Assembly (NCBI RefSeq): GCF_030056735.1
Contig: NZ_JASHKN010000011.1
Coordinates: 157,826-221,825 of the forward strand
Source: Rhodococcus sp. IEGM 1409
GTDB lineage: Bacteria > Actinomycetota > Actinomycetes > Mycobacteriales > Mycobacteriaceae
Direction: 5' to 3'
Length of the DNA: 64,000 nt
Positions 17,572 to 29,460 of this stretch are shown piece after piece (position 1 is the stretch's first letter; each line of letters starts with the position of its first letter). The notes under the pieces were generated by a model, which was not told the DNA's origin, ran no database searches, and saw nothing but the letters and a program-made list of their open reading frames with translations. The position numbers and the translations under genes were made by a program.

Positions 17572-18203
17572 AAACTCTGCACCCAATTGCTCAGCAACTC
17601 GGCGCCTGCATCGCCGGACTTCTCGGGGTGGAACTGCGTCGCGGACAACGCACCGTTCTCGACGGCAGCGAGGAACTTTCCGCCGTGATCTGCCCACGTC
17701 AGCTTCGGAGGTGCAATGTGCTCGGACGGCGCGAGTTCCCAACTCTGCACACCGTACGAGTGGACGAAGTAGAAGCGGGTATCGGCGTCGATACCCTTGA
17801 ACAGGGTGCTGGACTCCGGAGCCTCCACGGTGTTCCAGCCCATGTGCGGCAGGACCTCTGCTTGCAGCCTCTCGACGGTGCCGGGCCATTCGCCGCAGCC
17901 CTCCGCCTCGACACCGAATTCGACTCCCCGGTCGAACAGAATCTGCATGCCGACGCAGATGCCCAGCACCGGTCGGCCACCTGCCAGGCGTCTGCCGATG
18001 ATTCGGTCACCCTGGACTGCGCGCAGACCTTCCATGCAGGCCGCGAACGCGCCGACGCCGGGCACCACCAGACCGTCCGCCGCCAATGCAACCTTCATAT
18101 CGTTGGTCACCTCCACCTGCGCCCCGGTGCGCGCCAATGCGCGAGTAGCCGAATGCAGGTTGCCGGAGCCGTAATCGAGTACAGCAATCGTGGAAGCGCT
18201 CAT
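17568..18203 (-). CDS. hisH: Imidazole glycerol phosphate synthase glutaminase subunit HisH
   Basis: 211 residues. The class I glutaminase triad is present: [13 protein letters not shown] (nucleophile Cys), and [16 protein letters not shown] (His, Glu). It begins with [14 protein letters not shown]. It supplies ammonia to HisF. It starts ten bases after the MFS gene and overlaps the small membrane gene downstream. Confidence 0.96.
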   Translation of the reverse strand: MSASTIAVLDYGSGNLHSATRALARTGAQVEVTNDMKVALAADGLVVPGVGAFAACMEGLRAVQGDRIIGRRLAGGRPVLGICVGMQILFDRGVEFGVEAEGCGEWPGTVERLQAEVLPHMGWNTVEAPESSTLFKGIDADTRFYFVHSYGVQSWELAPSEHIAPPKLTWADHGGKFLAAVENGALSATQFHPEKSGDAGAELLSNWVQSL

Positions 18204-18212
18204 GCCCCAACT

Positions 18213-19412
18213 CTATCGGGCAACCCTGCTGCCGATCACTTTGCCGCCCGCGGCCAGTGCAGGAAGGAGAGCCACAACTACCGCGGAGACCGCGAACACC
18301 CACGCATAGCCGGCTGTAGTAGCCACGAATCCCAACGCCAGCGCTCCGATCCCGGTACCGGCGTCATAGCCGATGTTCCAGATCGCGCTCGCGGACCCGA
18401 GTTGCCTCGGGCCGGCAGCCTGAAACGCCATGACCAAGGATTCGTTCTGCACCGCCCCGAATCCGAGCCCGAAAAGGACCGCCGCGCAGAACAAGACCGG
18501 CGTCGAACCGCCGTCGACGTTGATCGCGAACAGCACCAATCCGATGGTCGACGACGCCAATGCCGGTGCGAGTGTCCGACCGCTGCCGAGACGGTCGGCG
18601 ATCAGCCCCGCCGAGTACCGGCCGACCAACATCGACCCACTCGCCGTCGCCAACACCACGCCCGCAACGGCCGCGCGCTCCGAGATGGCGATCGGCAGCA
18701 GAGACGACAGCCCGCCGAACGACGCGGACACGCACGCCAAAGCGAGTACTGGAACCAAGACTGCGAACACACTCAACCGAGCGGATTCCCCGGTGGGCTG
18801 GGCGAAGAGCTTCGGCAACCGGGCAATGGCCACCAGTGCGAGTGCCGGGACCAGCGCACCGAGAACGAACACCGGTGTCGCCGACCACCGCTCCATGAGC
18901 GCAAGCCCCAGCGGCAGCCCCGCCATTTGCGACGCTGCGATCGCGATCCCCTGAGCGCCGGTGGCACGGCCCAGAATTCGCTTGGGCGCCAACTCCGCCA
19001 CCAGTGCACTGCCGGCCACCGTCAGCATGCCGAAACCGACCCCACGCACAGCGGAAACGGCCAGGACAGGGCCGGCGTCGGCCGAGATCAACAGCACCAA
19101 CGACGGAGGACCGAGAAGCAGACACCCGACCGCAAGCACGCGCCGGTAGCCCTGCGTCCGCAACAACCGAGGCACGAGCAGTTGCGTCAAGACCGTGGCC
19201 GCCATGAAGACACCGGTCACCGATCCGGCAAGCGCATCCGATCCACCGGATTGCGCAACCAGCAACGGCACCACGGGCAACAGCAACGACCAGCCACCGA
19301 AAGCTGCTGCCGCCATGACCAGGACACCGACCATGCCCGGAGTACGAAGTAACCCCGGCGATGGAGACGGAACAGGTTTTGGCGTCACAGACGCAGTAAC
19401 TTTTCGCGTCAC
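18213..19412 (-). CDS. MFS transporter inside the his operon
   Basis: 399 residues with about 12 hydrophobic segments. Features of drug/metabolite exporters are LVPRLLRTQGYRRVLAVGCLL after helix 2 and SGSMLVGRYSAGLIADRLGSGRTLAP between the halves. The GTG start at 19412 overlaps the stop of the 49-residue gene, and a second in-frame GTG lies within the downstream copy of a 16-bp direct repeat. Its place between hisB and hisH and its coupling indicate coexpression with histidine synthesis. Export of histidine or an intermediate is an attractive but unproven role. Confidence 0.85.
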   Translation of the reverse strand: MTRKVTASVTPKPVPSPSPGLLRTPGMVGVLVMAAAAFGGWSLLLPVVPLLVAQSGGSDALAGSVTGVFMAATVLTQLLVPRLLRTQGYRRVLAVGCLLLGPPSLVLLISADAGPVLAVSAVRGVGFGMLTVAGSALVAELAPKRILGRATGAQGIAIAASQMAGLPLGLALMERWSATPVFVLGALVPALALVAIARLPKLFAQPTGESARLSVFAVLVPVLALACVSASFGGLSSLLPIAISERAAVAGVVLATASGSMLVGRYSAGLIADRLGSGRTLAPALASSTIGLVLFAINVDGGSTPVLFCAAVLFGLGFGAVQNESLVMAFQAAGPRQLGSASAIWNIGYDAGTGIGALALGFVATTAGYAWVFAVSAVVVALLPALAAGGKVIGSRVAR

Positions 19413-19421
19413 AGACGCAGT
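19382..19421. repeat. 16-bp direct repeat around the MFS start
   Basis: GCGTCACAGACGCAGT occurs at 19382-19397 and again at 19406-19421, 24 bases apart. On the minus strand each copy carries a GTGACGC that can serve as an MFS start, so the start context has been duplicated in frame. Confidence 0.75.
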
Positions 19422-19554
19422 GCGCCCGCTACCGCCGCCAGAACCGCCATCGCGAGGAGGATTCCCGACGCCAGCTTGTTGACCTTGAACATCGAGTAAG
19501 CGCCGCCCACAGCAATTCCCGCACCGATGAACAGCAGATAGGTGAAGAGGACGC

Positions 19555-19558
<4 letters not shown>
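19409..19558 (-). CDS. 49-residue membrane peptide between hisB and the MFS gene
   Basis: It starts at GTG 19558, overlapping the hisB stop (GTGA), and ends with a TGA that overlaps the MFS GTG (GTGA again). The product is almost wholly hydrophobic: [20 protein letters not shown], then [11 protein letters not shown], then a second segment [16 protein letters not shown], so probably two helices. It is too short for routine gene calling, but the double coupling is strong support. It could be a partner of the MFS protein; the function is unknown. Confidence 0.72.
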
Positions 19559-22657
<3,099 letters not shown>

Positions 22658-22809
22658 GAGAGTTCCTCTCGTACGCAAACGGGGTGCCTGTGCAAGCGGC
22701 AGCAAACCGGTCCGGCATTACAGGACTGAACAACGGGCCCGAAACACAGAACTGACGTCAATTATCCAGGATAGGCGCACCCCATTTTTCACCGGTCCAC
22801 CTGCGACGC

Positions 22810-23371
22810 TCACTGCAGGTCCGGCGCCCGCCGTCCGGCAAGTTCGATCAGCTCGTCCCTTCGGTCCGTTGCCACCGAGATTTCGCGTCCGTCGTGCAGA
22901 CGAAAGCGGACCCCGGCGCCGGGTGACGCGAGAATTACCCGCATCCCTGGGCCGGTCATTCGATAACCGATTCCGGAGCCCATCCCGACATGGACCGCAG
23001 TTGCCGACACAACTTCGTCCCACCGAAAAACCTGACGCAGCCGAAATACCTGACGCACGCCCGGAGACAGCGCGATCGACACTCGATCGACGTCTGTGGT
23101 GATGATCACGCGCACCTTCCACATGTACGCGGCCAACCCGAAGCACAGGATCGCGGATAACAGCACCGAGGTAGCCCGCCGGGTCGCGTTCCACGATCGC
23201 CGCGAACCCGCAGACAATCACCAAGATAATTCCGAGGACGACGCACAATGCGACCGCCGACCGCCGCAGTAGTTGGGCTCAGCGGAATGGACTCGTGAAC
23301 TTCGTGCACAGCACCCCCGCCCCGATCGTCGACAACCCCACCCCGAGGAACGGCACCGGGAACACGACCAT
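22810..23371 (-). pseudogene. Broken two-helix plus PH-like domain membrane protein gene
   Basis: Three pieces read like one protein. VVFPVPFLGVGLSTIGAGVL starts at ATG 23371 and is stopped by an in-frame TGA at 23279-23281. The same frame resumes with ALCVVLGIILVIVCGFAAIVE. After a frame change near 23175 it continues with LLSAILCFGLAAYMW and a beta-rich tail (VRVIITTDVDRVSIALSPGV, then DEVVSATAVHV, GPGMRVILASPG and DGREISVATDRRDELIELA) to the stop at 22810. Two membrane helices followed by a PH-like domain is a known actinobacterial layout of unknown function. The 3' piece alone (135 residues from 23217) could still be translated. A 2x18-bp repeat at 23023-23058 duplicates RQVFRL. Confidence 0.5.
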
Positions 23372-23426
23372 CCCATTACTCGCGCTTTTATAACAAATAC
23401 GTCACGCACAGATAGGGTCCAAAGTC

Positions 23427-26400
23427 GTGACAGACAGTGACGTGGCCACGACCGCACCTCCGGCCCTGCCGACCCCCGAGCGATCCAGCGGACCGAACCG
23501 AGCACGGATCGTTGCGATTGTCGCATCGATCCTCGGCATAATTTTGTGCGGATCGGTGCCGTTCCTACCGATCGAACAGGACACGGCCGCCGTCAACTGG
23601 CCGCAGTCCGGATCGACGACGAGCGTCAAGGCGCCATTGGTCTCGTACACACCGCTGCGTATGGAGGCATCGATTCCGTGCGCGTCGATCAACGAGTTGA
23701 CCGCCGCAGGCGGAACACTCGTCTCGACTGCTCCCCCGGGTGCCGCCGACGCGCGCCGCTACGGTTTTGTCGCCACGGTCTCCCCCGAATCCGCCGACGC
23801 TCCCGCCAAGGTCGATGTGGTCCTGCGCGATCAAGTGTTGCTCTCGACGCCGGTCGCTGATCTGCCGAGTGGATGCGCGCTCACACTTTCAGCCGAGCCG
23901 ACCCGAACCACCTTCGATGCCACCGGTTCCGAACCGCGCGTCATCGAGGGCGACAGCCGGCCACAGGTAGTCGGTGTCTTCAGTGACCTCGATTCGGCAG
24001 CAGCCGGTTTGAACGTCTCGATCGAGGCAGACTCTCGCTTCACGTCGAGCCCGTCGGTGATCAAAACACTCGCCATGATTCTCGGGGCGCTCACGGCTGT
24101 CGTATCCCTCGTCGCCCTGCACCGCCTCGACAACCGCGACGGCCGGGGCACACGCAAATTCCTGCCCGCCCGGTGGTGGAAGTTCACCGTCCTCGACGGC
24201 GTCGTGGTCGGAACTCTGGTGCTGTGGCACTTCATCGGCGCTACCACCACCGACGACGGCTACCAGTTCACGATGGCCAGGGCCTCCGAGCAATCCGGCT
24301 ACATGTCCAACTACTTCCGGTGGTTCGCAGTCCCCGAAACCCCGTTCGGAACTCCGTACTACAACATCCTCGGACTCCTCGCGCACGTCAGCACTGCAAG
24401 CCCCTGGGTCCGCCTGCCTGCGCTGCTGGCGGGCATCATCACCTGGCTCGTCATCAGTCGGGAGGTCGCGCCTCGGCTGGGCGCCGCAATTCGCGGAAAC
24501 CGGCTCGCTCTCTGGACCGGTGCGCTCGTCTTCCTCGCATTCTGGCTTCCTTTCAACAACGGACTGCGCCCCGAACCGATCGTTGCTCTCGGCGTCCTGC
24601 TGACGTGGTGCTCGATCGAACGCGCCGTCGCGACAAGACGACTTCTTCCGGTCGCAATTGCAATTCTGATCGCCGGATTCACCTTGACTGCCGGGCCTTC
24701 CGGCCTCATCTGCTTCGCCGCACTCATCGCCGGCATACGCCCGATCATGCGCATCATCATCGAACGTGCGCGCACCACCGGTTACGTCGCAGCTGTCGGG
24801 CCACTGCTGGCTGCCGGACTCTCGATCCTCATCCCCGCGTTCGGTGATCAGAGCCTCGCTGCCGTCATCGAGATGCAGCGCGTCCACTCGATTTCACCGA
24901 ACCAGCCCTGGTTCGACGAGTACCTCCGCTATCAGTACCTCTTCAACATCTCCGTCGACGGTTCCCTGACCCGCCGATTCGGTGTGTTCGTGATGGTTCT
25001 GTGCCTTGGCGTCTGCACCGCGATGATGCTGCGCAAGGGTGGCCGGATTCCCGGTTTGGCCGCCGGCCCGTCACGCCGCGTAGTGGGACTGACGATCGGC
25101 GCACTGCCACTGCTGATGTTCTCGCCGACCAAATGGACGCACCACTTCGGAATCTTTGCCGGACTCACCGCAGTTCTGGCGATGATGACGGCCGTCGCCG
25201 TGGGAACGAAACTCCTGCGCTCGCCGCGCAATCGCGCCCTCTTCGCGGCGGCTGTCCTGTTCCTGCTGGCGGTCGCATTCACCGGCAGCAACAGCTACTA
25301 CTACGTGTCCAGCTACAGCGTTCCGTGGTGGGACAAGCCGGTGTCGATCGGCGGACTCGGCGCGAGCACCGTCCTCCTCGGATTGACCGTGCTGATGCTC
25401 GGCGTCGCCGCGTGGTACTTCTTCCGTGAGCCGTACACCGCCGGAAAGGAACCGTCCGCGAAGCACGCTCGACTGCTTGCCATCTCTCCGCTGACGATCG
25501 CCGCAGGCGCCATGGTCCTCTTCGAGGTGCTGTCCATGTCCAAAGGTGTGATCACCCAATACCCGGCCTATTCGGTGGGCCGCGCGAACGTCGACGCGGT
25601 TCTCGGCCAACACTGCGGGCTCGCCAATGACGTTCTGCTCGAAACCGATCCGAATGCGTCGACGTTGACTCCTCTCTCCGGCAACGTCGCCACGGCGCTC
25701 TCCGCAGGTGGGGCAACCGGATTCGATCCGAATGGTGTCGCCTCCGACCTTCGAGCAGACAAGGAAGCCACCGCTACCGGCGGCGCGAACACCGTCGACA
25801 CCTCCGAGGACGCCGCCGGTAACTCGGCCGGAACCGGTGGTGGCGCCGGACAGACCGGTGTCAACGGCAGTTCGGTCGCGTTGCCGTTCGGTCTCGACCC
25901 GGCGACAACACCGGTCATGGGCAGTTACGGTCAATCCTCCCCCGGCACTCTGACCAGCGACTGGTACCAACTACCCGACGTGGGTGAGAACGCCACACGT
26001 GGCGACATCATCTCGATTGCAACGGCTGGTCGTGTCCGATCCGTCGACAAGGACGGAATCGTCACTTACGGCCAGAACGTTGAGGTCGAGTACGGCACAG
26101 CGCGCGGCGTCGACGACGCGGAAGCGGACGATGTGGAAACACTCGGAAAGATCGCACCTCTCGACATCGGGCCGGCACCGTCATGGCGGAACCTGCGCGT
26201 GCCGCTGGATCAGATTCCCGTCGAAGCCAACAGCATTCGACTTGTCGTCAGCGATTACGACAGCAAGGCCGACCAATGGGTAGCCGTTACCCCGCCACGC
26301 GTTCCGAAGACCCAGAAGCTCAACGACGTCGTGGGTTCGCAGGCGCCCGTCATGCTGGATTGGGCTGTTGGCCTGGCATTCCCGTGCCAACGCCCCTTCG

Positions 26401-26696
26401 ATCATCGGGTCGGAATCGCCGAGGTCCCCGAGTACCGGATCCTTCCCGACCATTCCGGCGCGCTCGTGACCAGTGCATGGCAGGACCACTACGGCGGCGG
26501 ACCGTTGGGGTGGATCGATCTGCTGCTCAGCGCTCAGACCATTCCGTCGTACCTCGACAACGACTGGGCTCGCGACTGGGGTTCGATCGAGAGGTACACA
26601 CCAATCGATCCGAGCGCAGTGCCCGCCCAGGTCGACGAAACACGAGTTCCACGTTCCGGAACGTGGAACCCTGGTCCGATGACCATGGTGTTCTGA
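23427..26696 (+). CDS. Arabinosyltransferase of the Emb family (GT-C)
   Basis: 1089 residues, the Emb size. After one N-terminal membrane segment comes the luminal domain, then a block of about a dozen helices. The catalytic loop motif TTDDGYQFTMARASEQSGYMSNYFRWFAVPETPFG starts near residue 273, with the DD pair expected of GT-C enzymes. The C-terminal third is a secreted carbohydrate-binding region (about 730-1089) containing a Gly/Thr-rich insert (about residues 790-815). Emb proteins polymerise arabinan of arabinogalactan or lipoarabinomannan from decaprenyl-phospho-arabinose. Only one copy lies here, so embA, B or C cannot be chosen. The start is GTG. Confidence 0.95.
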   Translation: MTDSDVATTAPPALPTPERSSGPNRARIVAIVASILGIILCGSVPFLPIEQDTAAVNWPQSGSTTSVKAPLVSYTPLRMEASIPCASINELTAAGGTLVSTAPPGAADARRYGFVATVSPESADAPAKVDVVLRDQVLLSTPVADLPSGCALTLSAEPTRTTFDATGSEPRVIEGDSRPQVVGVFSDLDSAAAGLNVSIEADSRFTSSPSVIKTLAMILGALTAVVSLVALHRLDNRDGRGTRKFLPARWWKFTVLDGVVVGTLVLWHFIGATTTDDGYQFTMARASEQSGYMSNYFRWFAVPETPFGTPYYNILGLLAHVSTASPWVRLPALLAGIITWLVISREVAPRLGAAIRGNRLALWTGALVFLAFWLPFNNGLRPEPIVALGVLLTWCSIERAVATRRLLPVAIAILIAGFTLTAGPSGLICFAALIAGIRPIMRIIIERARTTGYVAAVGPLLAAGLSILIPAFGDQSLAAVIEMQRVHSISPNQPWFDEYLRYQYLFNISVDGSLTRRFGVFVMVLCLGVCTAMMLRKGGRIPGLAAGPSRRVVGLTIGALPLLMFSPTKWTHHFGIFAGLTAVLAMMTAVAVGTKLLRSPRNRALFAAAVLFLLAVAFTGSNSYYYVSSYSVPWWDKPVSIGGLGASTVLLGLTVLMLGVAAWYFFREPYTAGKEPSAKHARLLAISPLTIAAGAMVLFEVLSMSKGVITQYPAYSVGRANVDAVLGQHCGLANDVLLETDPNASTLTPLSGNVATALSAGGATGFDPNGVASDLRADKEATATGGANTVDTSEDAAGNSAGTGGGAGQTGVNGSSVALPFGLDPATTPVMGSYGQSSPGTLTSDWYQLPDVGENATRGDIISIATAGRVRSVDKDGIVTYGQNVEVEYGTARGVDDAEADDVETLGKIAPLDIGPAPSWRNLRVPLDQIPVEANSIRLVVSDYDSKADQWVAVTPPRVPKTQKLNDVVGSQAPVMLDWAVGLAFPCQRPFDHRVGIAEVPEYRILPDHSGALVTSAWQDHYGGGPLGWIDLLLSAQTIPSYLDNDWARDWGSIERYTPIDPSAVPAQVDETRVPRSGTWNPGPMTMVF
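26646..26669. other. 24-bp perfect palindrome near the emb 3' end
   Basis: The arm GTTCCACGTTCC is followed directly by its complement. It lies inside the last codons of the arabinosyltransferase. There is no loop, so it may act as a protein site or cruciform as readily as a terminator. Confidence 0.7.
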
Positions 26697-26735
26697 GCGG
26701 GAAGGCTCTGAGCGCGAATGTTCTGAGTGACGAGG
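26691..26735. repeat. 15-bp tandem repeat, 3 diverged copies, across emb stop
   Basis: Units at 26691, 26706 and 26721 share the core TCTGAG and period 15. The first contains the emb stop codon (TTC TGA) and the others repeat in-frame TGA codons. Confidence 0.65.
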
Positions 26736-26776
26736 TCCAGTCGCGGGCGGATCGGACGAAACGCCTGCGACTGGAC
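26735..26776 (+). terminator. Hairpin terminator after emb gene
   Basis: A stem of ten bp (GTCCAGTCGC with its complement) is extended by an inner GGCG/CGCC pairing, and lies 40 bases after the emb stop. There is no strong U tract, as is usual in actinobacteria. Confidence 0.65.
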
Positions 26777-26801
26777 ACTTGTATGACTTAGTCTCCCAGG
26801 C

Positions 26802-28091
26802 ATGGGAGCCCTGTCACGGTCTATCGCGCCTGCGCTGATGGCACTGACGTGCCTGCTCGGGGCGCTCGCACTTCCCGCTCGCGCCTCGGCGGAGGTACCG
26901 GACAATTTCCTTTGGGGCGTTGCCACCTCCGGATTCCAATCGGAAGGATCGTCACCGGACAGCAACTGGTCGCGATACTCCGACTCCGGGCGAACTCACG
27001 ACAAGATCGGCGATTCGGTCGACTTCCGCCATCGCTACGCCGAGGACATCGACCGGGCGGCCGATCTGGGGTCGAAGGTTTTCCGCTTCGGCGTCGAGTG
27101 GGCGCGGGTTCAGCCCTCCGCCGGGAGCTGGAACGCGACCGAATTCGCGTACTACGACGATGTGGTGGCTCACATCCGCGCGCGGGGCATGACTCCGATG
27201 ATCACGCTCGATCACTGGGTGTATCCAGGATGGGTTGTCGATCAAGGAGGATGGACAAATCCGAAGACTGAAGCCGACTGGCTGGTCAACGCAGAGAAGG
27301 TAGTCGAGCGTTACTCCGGAATCGGCGCGCTGTGGATCACGATCAATGAGCCGACTGTGTATGTTCAGCGTGAATTGACCTACGGCGGAATCGCTCTCAC
27401 CCAGGCACCGTCGATGTTCGACTCATTGGTTCGAGCTCACCGGGCGATCTACGACCGCATCCATGTTCTCGATCCCGGTGCCCGCGTGAGCAGTAATTTC
27501 TCCTTCATTCCCGGTGTGTCCGAGGCGATCGATTCGGTGTTCACGGATCGAGTGCGCGACAAGCTCGACTTTCTCGGGATCGACTACTACTACGGTGTGG
27601 CTCTGAACAATCCGACTGCCGCGTACGCCGCACTCGACGAGTTCTACAACGTCACACCACAACCGGAAGGCCTGTACGACGCATTGATGCGTTACTCGGG
27701 CAAGTATCCCGAACTCCCCCTCTACATCGTCGAGAACGGTATGCCCACCGACAACGGAGCGCCGCGCGCCGACGGATACACACGCTCGAATCACTTACGC
27801 GATCACATCTATTGGATGGAACGCGCCCGAGAAGACGGCGCCGACGTGATCGGCTACAACTACTGGTCCATCACCGACAACTACGAATGGGGTTCGTACC
27901 GACCTCGATTCGGCCTCTACACCGTAGATGTTCTCGGCGATCCCACCGCGGCCCGAATCCCGACTGACGGAGTCGACACCTACCGCCGGATCATTCGCGA
28001 CAACGGCGTCGGAGCCGACTACGTGCCCGTCATGGCCCCGGCATTCTGCTCGCTCGTCGACCCTCCACGCAGCTGCACGGCTACTCGATAA
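26802..28091 (+). CDS. Secreted glycoside hydrolase family 1 protein
   Basis: 429 residues with a signal peptide (hydrophobic core then ALPARASAE, cleavage near residue 30). The GH1 barrel begins VPDNFLWGVATSGFQSEG. The acid/base Glu is in ITINEPTVYVQ and the nucleophile Glu in YIVENGMP. The GYNYWSITDNYEWGSYRPRFGLY block follows. Family members cleave beta-glucosides or related sugars. An exported GH1 beside a wall arabinosyltransferase suggests a cell-wall or external glycan role, but the substrate is unknown. Confidence 0.9.
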   Translation: MGALSRSIAPALMALTCLLGALALPARASAEVPDNFLWGVATSGFQSEGSSPDSNWSRYSDSGRTHDKIGDSVDFRHRYAEDIDRAADLGSKVFRFGVEWARVQPSAGSWNATEFAYYDDVVAHIRARGMTPMITLDHWVYPGWVVDQGGWTNPKTEADWLVNAEKVVERYSGIGALWITINEPTVYVQRELTYGGIALTQAPSMFDSLVRAHRAIYDRIHVLDPGARVSSNFSFIPGVSEAIDSVFTDRVRDKLDFLGIDYYYGVALNNPTAAYAALDEFYNVTPQPEGLYDALMRYSGKYPELPLYIVENGMPTDNGAPRADGYTRSNHLRDHIYWMERAREDGADVIGYNYWSITDNYEWGSYRPRFGLYTVDVLGDPTAARIPTDGVDTYRRIIRDNGVGADYVPVMAPAFCSLVDPPRSCTATR

Positions 28092-28137
28092 CAGCCGTTT
28101 TCCGAATTTCCTCCACTCCCCGTCGTTAGGATGCCCC

Positions 28138-28587
28138 ATGCGAACACTGCAAAAGATCGCCGGAACTGCTGCTGCCACTGCTGCCCTGATCCTGGCTGCG
28201 GGAGGCGCTGCGACGGCAGCCCCCAACCCGGCCGATTCACCCCGTGAGGCGCAGGCACGTGCCTACATCGACGCCCTCGTCTCCCATGACGTCTCCGATG
28301 TGCATTTCGCCCCGGACGCGACGCGCGTCGAAGCCGGAATCAAGACCGGGTTCTCCGGACCGCAGATGACCGCCGACCTCGAAAACGGCATCCAGTACCG
28401 CGTCATCCAGGGCGTACGCGACCTCGAAATGTCGGAAGCCGGGGACATCGTCTCGACCACCTACCTGCTGGACTCGGGAATCGGTGGCACTCGTCTCATG
28501 ACCGTGGAGATTCGTGAAACCTTCGAAGTCCGTGACGGGCTCATCCACGACGTCGTCGCCGACATTATCCCGGTGTCGGTGTCGTAA
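28138..28587 (+). CDS. Small secreted protein of unknown function
   Basis: 149 residues. A signal peptide is clear (RTLQKIAGTAAATAALILAA, then GGAATAAPNP). The mature part of about 115 residues reads like a small alpha/beta domain with RAYIDALVSHDVSDVHFAPDA and IRETFEVRDGLIHDVVADI. This is reminiscent of NTF2/SnoaL-like folds, but only by general pattern. AGGA precedes the ATG. Its 3' end overlaps the end of the AraC gene by 23 bases. Confidence 0.75.
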   Translation: MRTLQKIAGTAAATAALILAAGGAATAAPNPADSPREAQARAYIDALVSHDVSDVHFAPDATRVEAGIKTGFSGPQMTADLENGIQYRVIQGVRDLEMSEAGDIVSTTYLLDSGIGGTRLMTVEIRETFEVRDGLIHDVVADIIPVSVS

Positions 28588-29368
28588 CGCGCGCCCGATA
28601 GCTACTGGGCGGTGCACCCGAGACCCGGGTGCACATCGCCGCGAAGGCAGCCGGCGTCGAGTATCCGAGTTCAGACGCAACGGACGTCACACTGGCGCCG
28701 GCGGAGAGTTTCGGAAGCGCATGAAGAATGCAGGCACGCTGCATCCACGACGACGCGCTCATCCCCGTTTCCGAGATCAGCAAGCGGTGCAGCGTTCGTT
28801 CACTGATGTGGAGTCGCCCGGCCCACCGCGCGGGCGAGTCGTGAATCGACGGGCCTGCCAGATACCGCGTGCACAACGCCCGCAATCCCGGGTGCCGAGG
28901 CAGTGGGAGTTCCACAGGTAGGGGTGCAAGGTCGCGAAGTTCGTGGAGGATCAGCTGAACTACTGCGGCCTCTCGTCCGTGGGCAGAGAAGTCGTCCTCC
29001 ACGTTCAATTCGACATCCATGTCGACCGCAGCGACAAGTAGCTCGCGTAGTAGCGGCGAGACCGCGACCACTCGGCACCTGACCGGAAACCAGGGAACTG
29101 CAGACGGTTCGATGTAGAGGCTTCGTGTGCTGACGCCGTCCATCGTCACCGCATGAGCGACGCCGGCTGGAATCATGACCGCATTCGACGGCAGAACCGT
29201 CCACTCACCGTCTTCGGTTTCGACGTTCATCGCACCGTTCACAGCGAAGAGGAACTGGGCTCGCCGATGTTCGTGGGCGGCGAGCGCATGACCGGGCGGG
29301 TAGTCCGTTCCGATTGCGAGAACACCGCGAGGTGAGTGATCGACGTCGTTGATCGAGATGTTGCGCAC
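28565..29368 (-). CDS. AraC-family regulator with cupin sensor
   Basis: 267 residues. The N-terminal cupin (HALAAHEHRRAQFLFAVNGAMNVET, then VMIPAGVAHAVTMDG) precedes a two-helix-turn-helix domain (ARWAGRLHISERTLHRLLISETGMSASSWMQRACILHAL and VTSVASELGYSTPAAFAAMCTRVSGAPPSSYR). This subclass often controls an adjacent exporter, and the divergent TSUP transporter gene fits that pattern. Confidence 0.9.
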   Translation of the reverse strand: MRNISINDVDHSPRGVLAIGTDYPPGHALAAHEHRRAQFLFAVNGAMNVETEDGEWTVLPSNAVMIPAGVAHAVTMDGVSTRSLYIEPSAVPWFPVRCRVVAVSPLLRELLVAAVDMDVELNVEDDFSAHGREAAVVQLILHELRDLAPLPVELPLPRHPGLRALCTRYLAGPSIHDSPARWAGRLHISERTLHRLLISETGMSASSWMQRACILHALPKLSAGASVTSVASELGYSTPAAFAAMCTRVSGAPPSSYRARVTTPTPG

Positions 29369-29460
29369 CGGAGGAACCTACCGAGTCCGTGTCTGATTGA
29401 CAATGGAAGTTGGCGAACCTTCGAATGTGCGCCAGTAGGGAAATCGCTACCGTTCATCAC

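Noticed and set aside
17628..19352. 574-codon open frame on the plus strand
   Set aside because: It is antisense to hisH and the MFS gene. The composition is Arg/Gln/His-rich without motifs, a usual shadow of high-GC coding DNA.
22658..22809. Possible his attenuator or T-box
   Set aside because: No run of His codons, no T-box consensus and no antiterminator-like hairpins were found. Only a weak GATAAT-like -10 near 22761 was seen.
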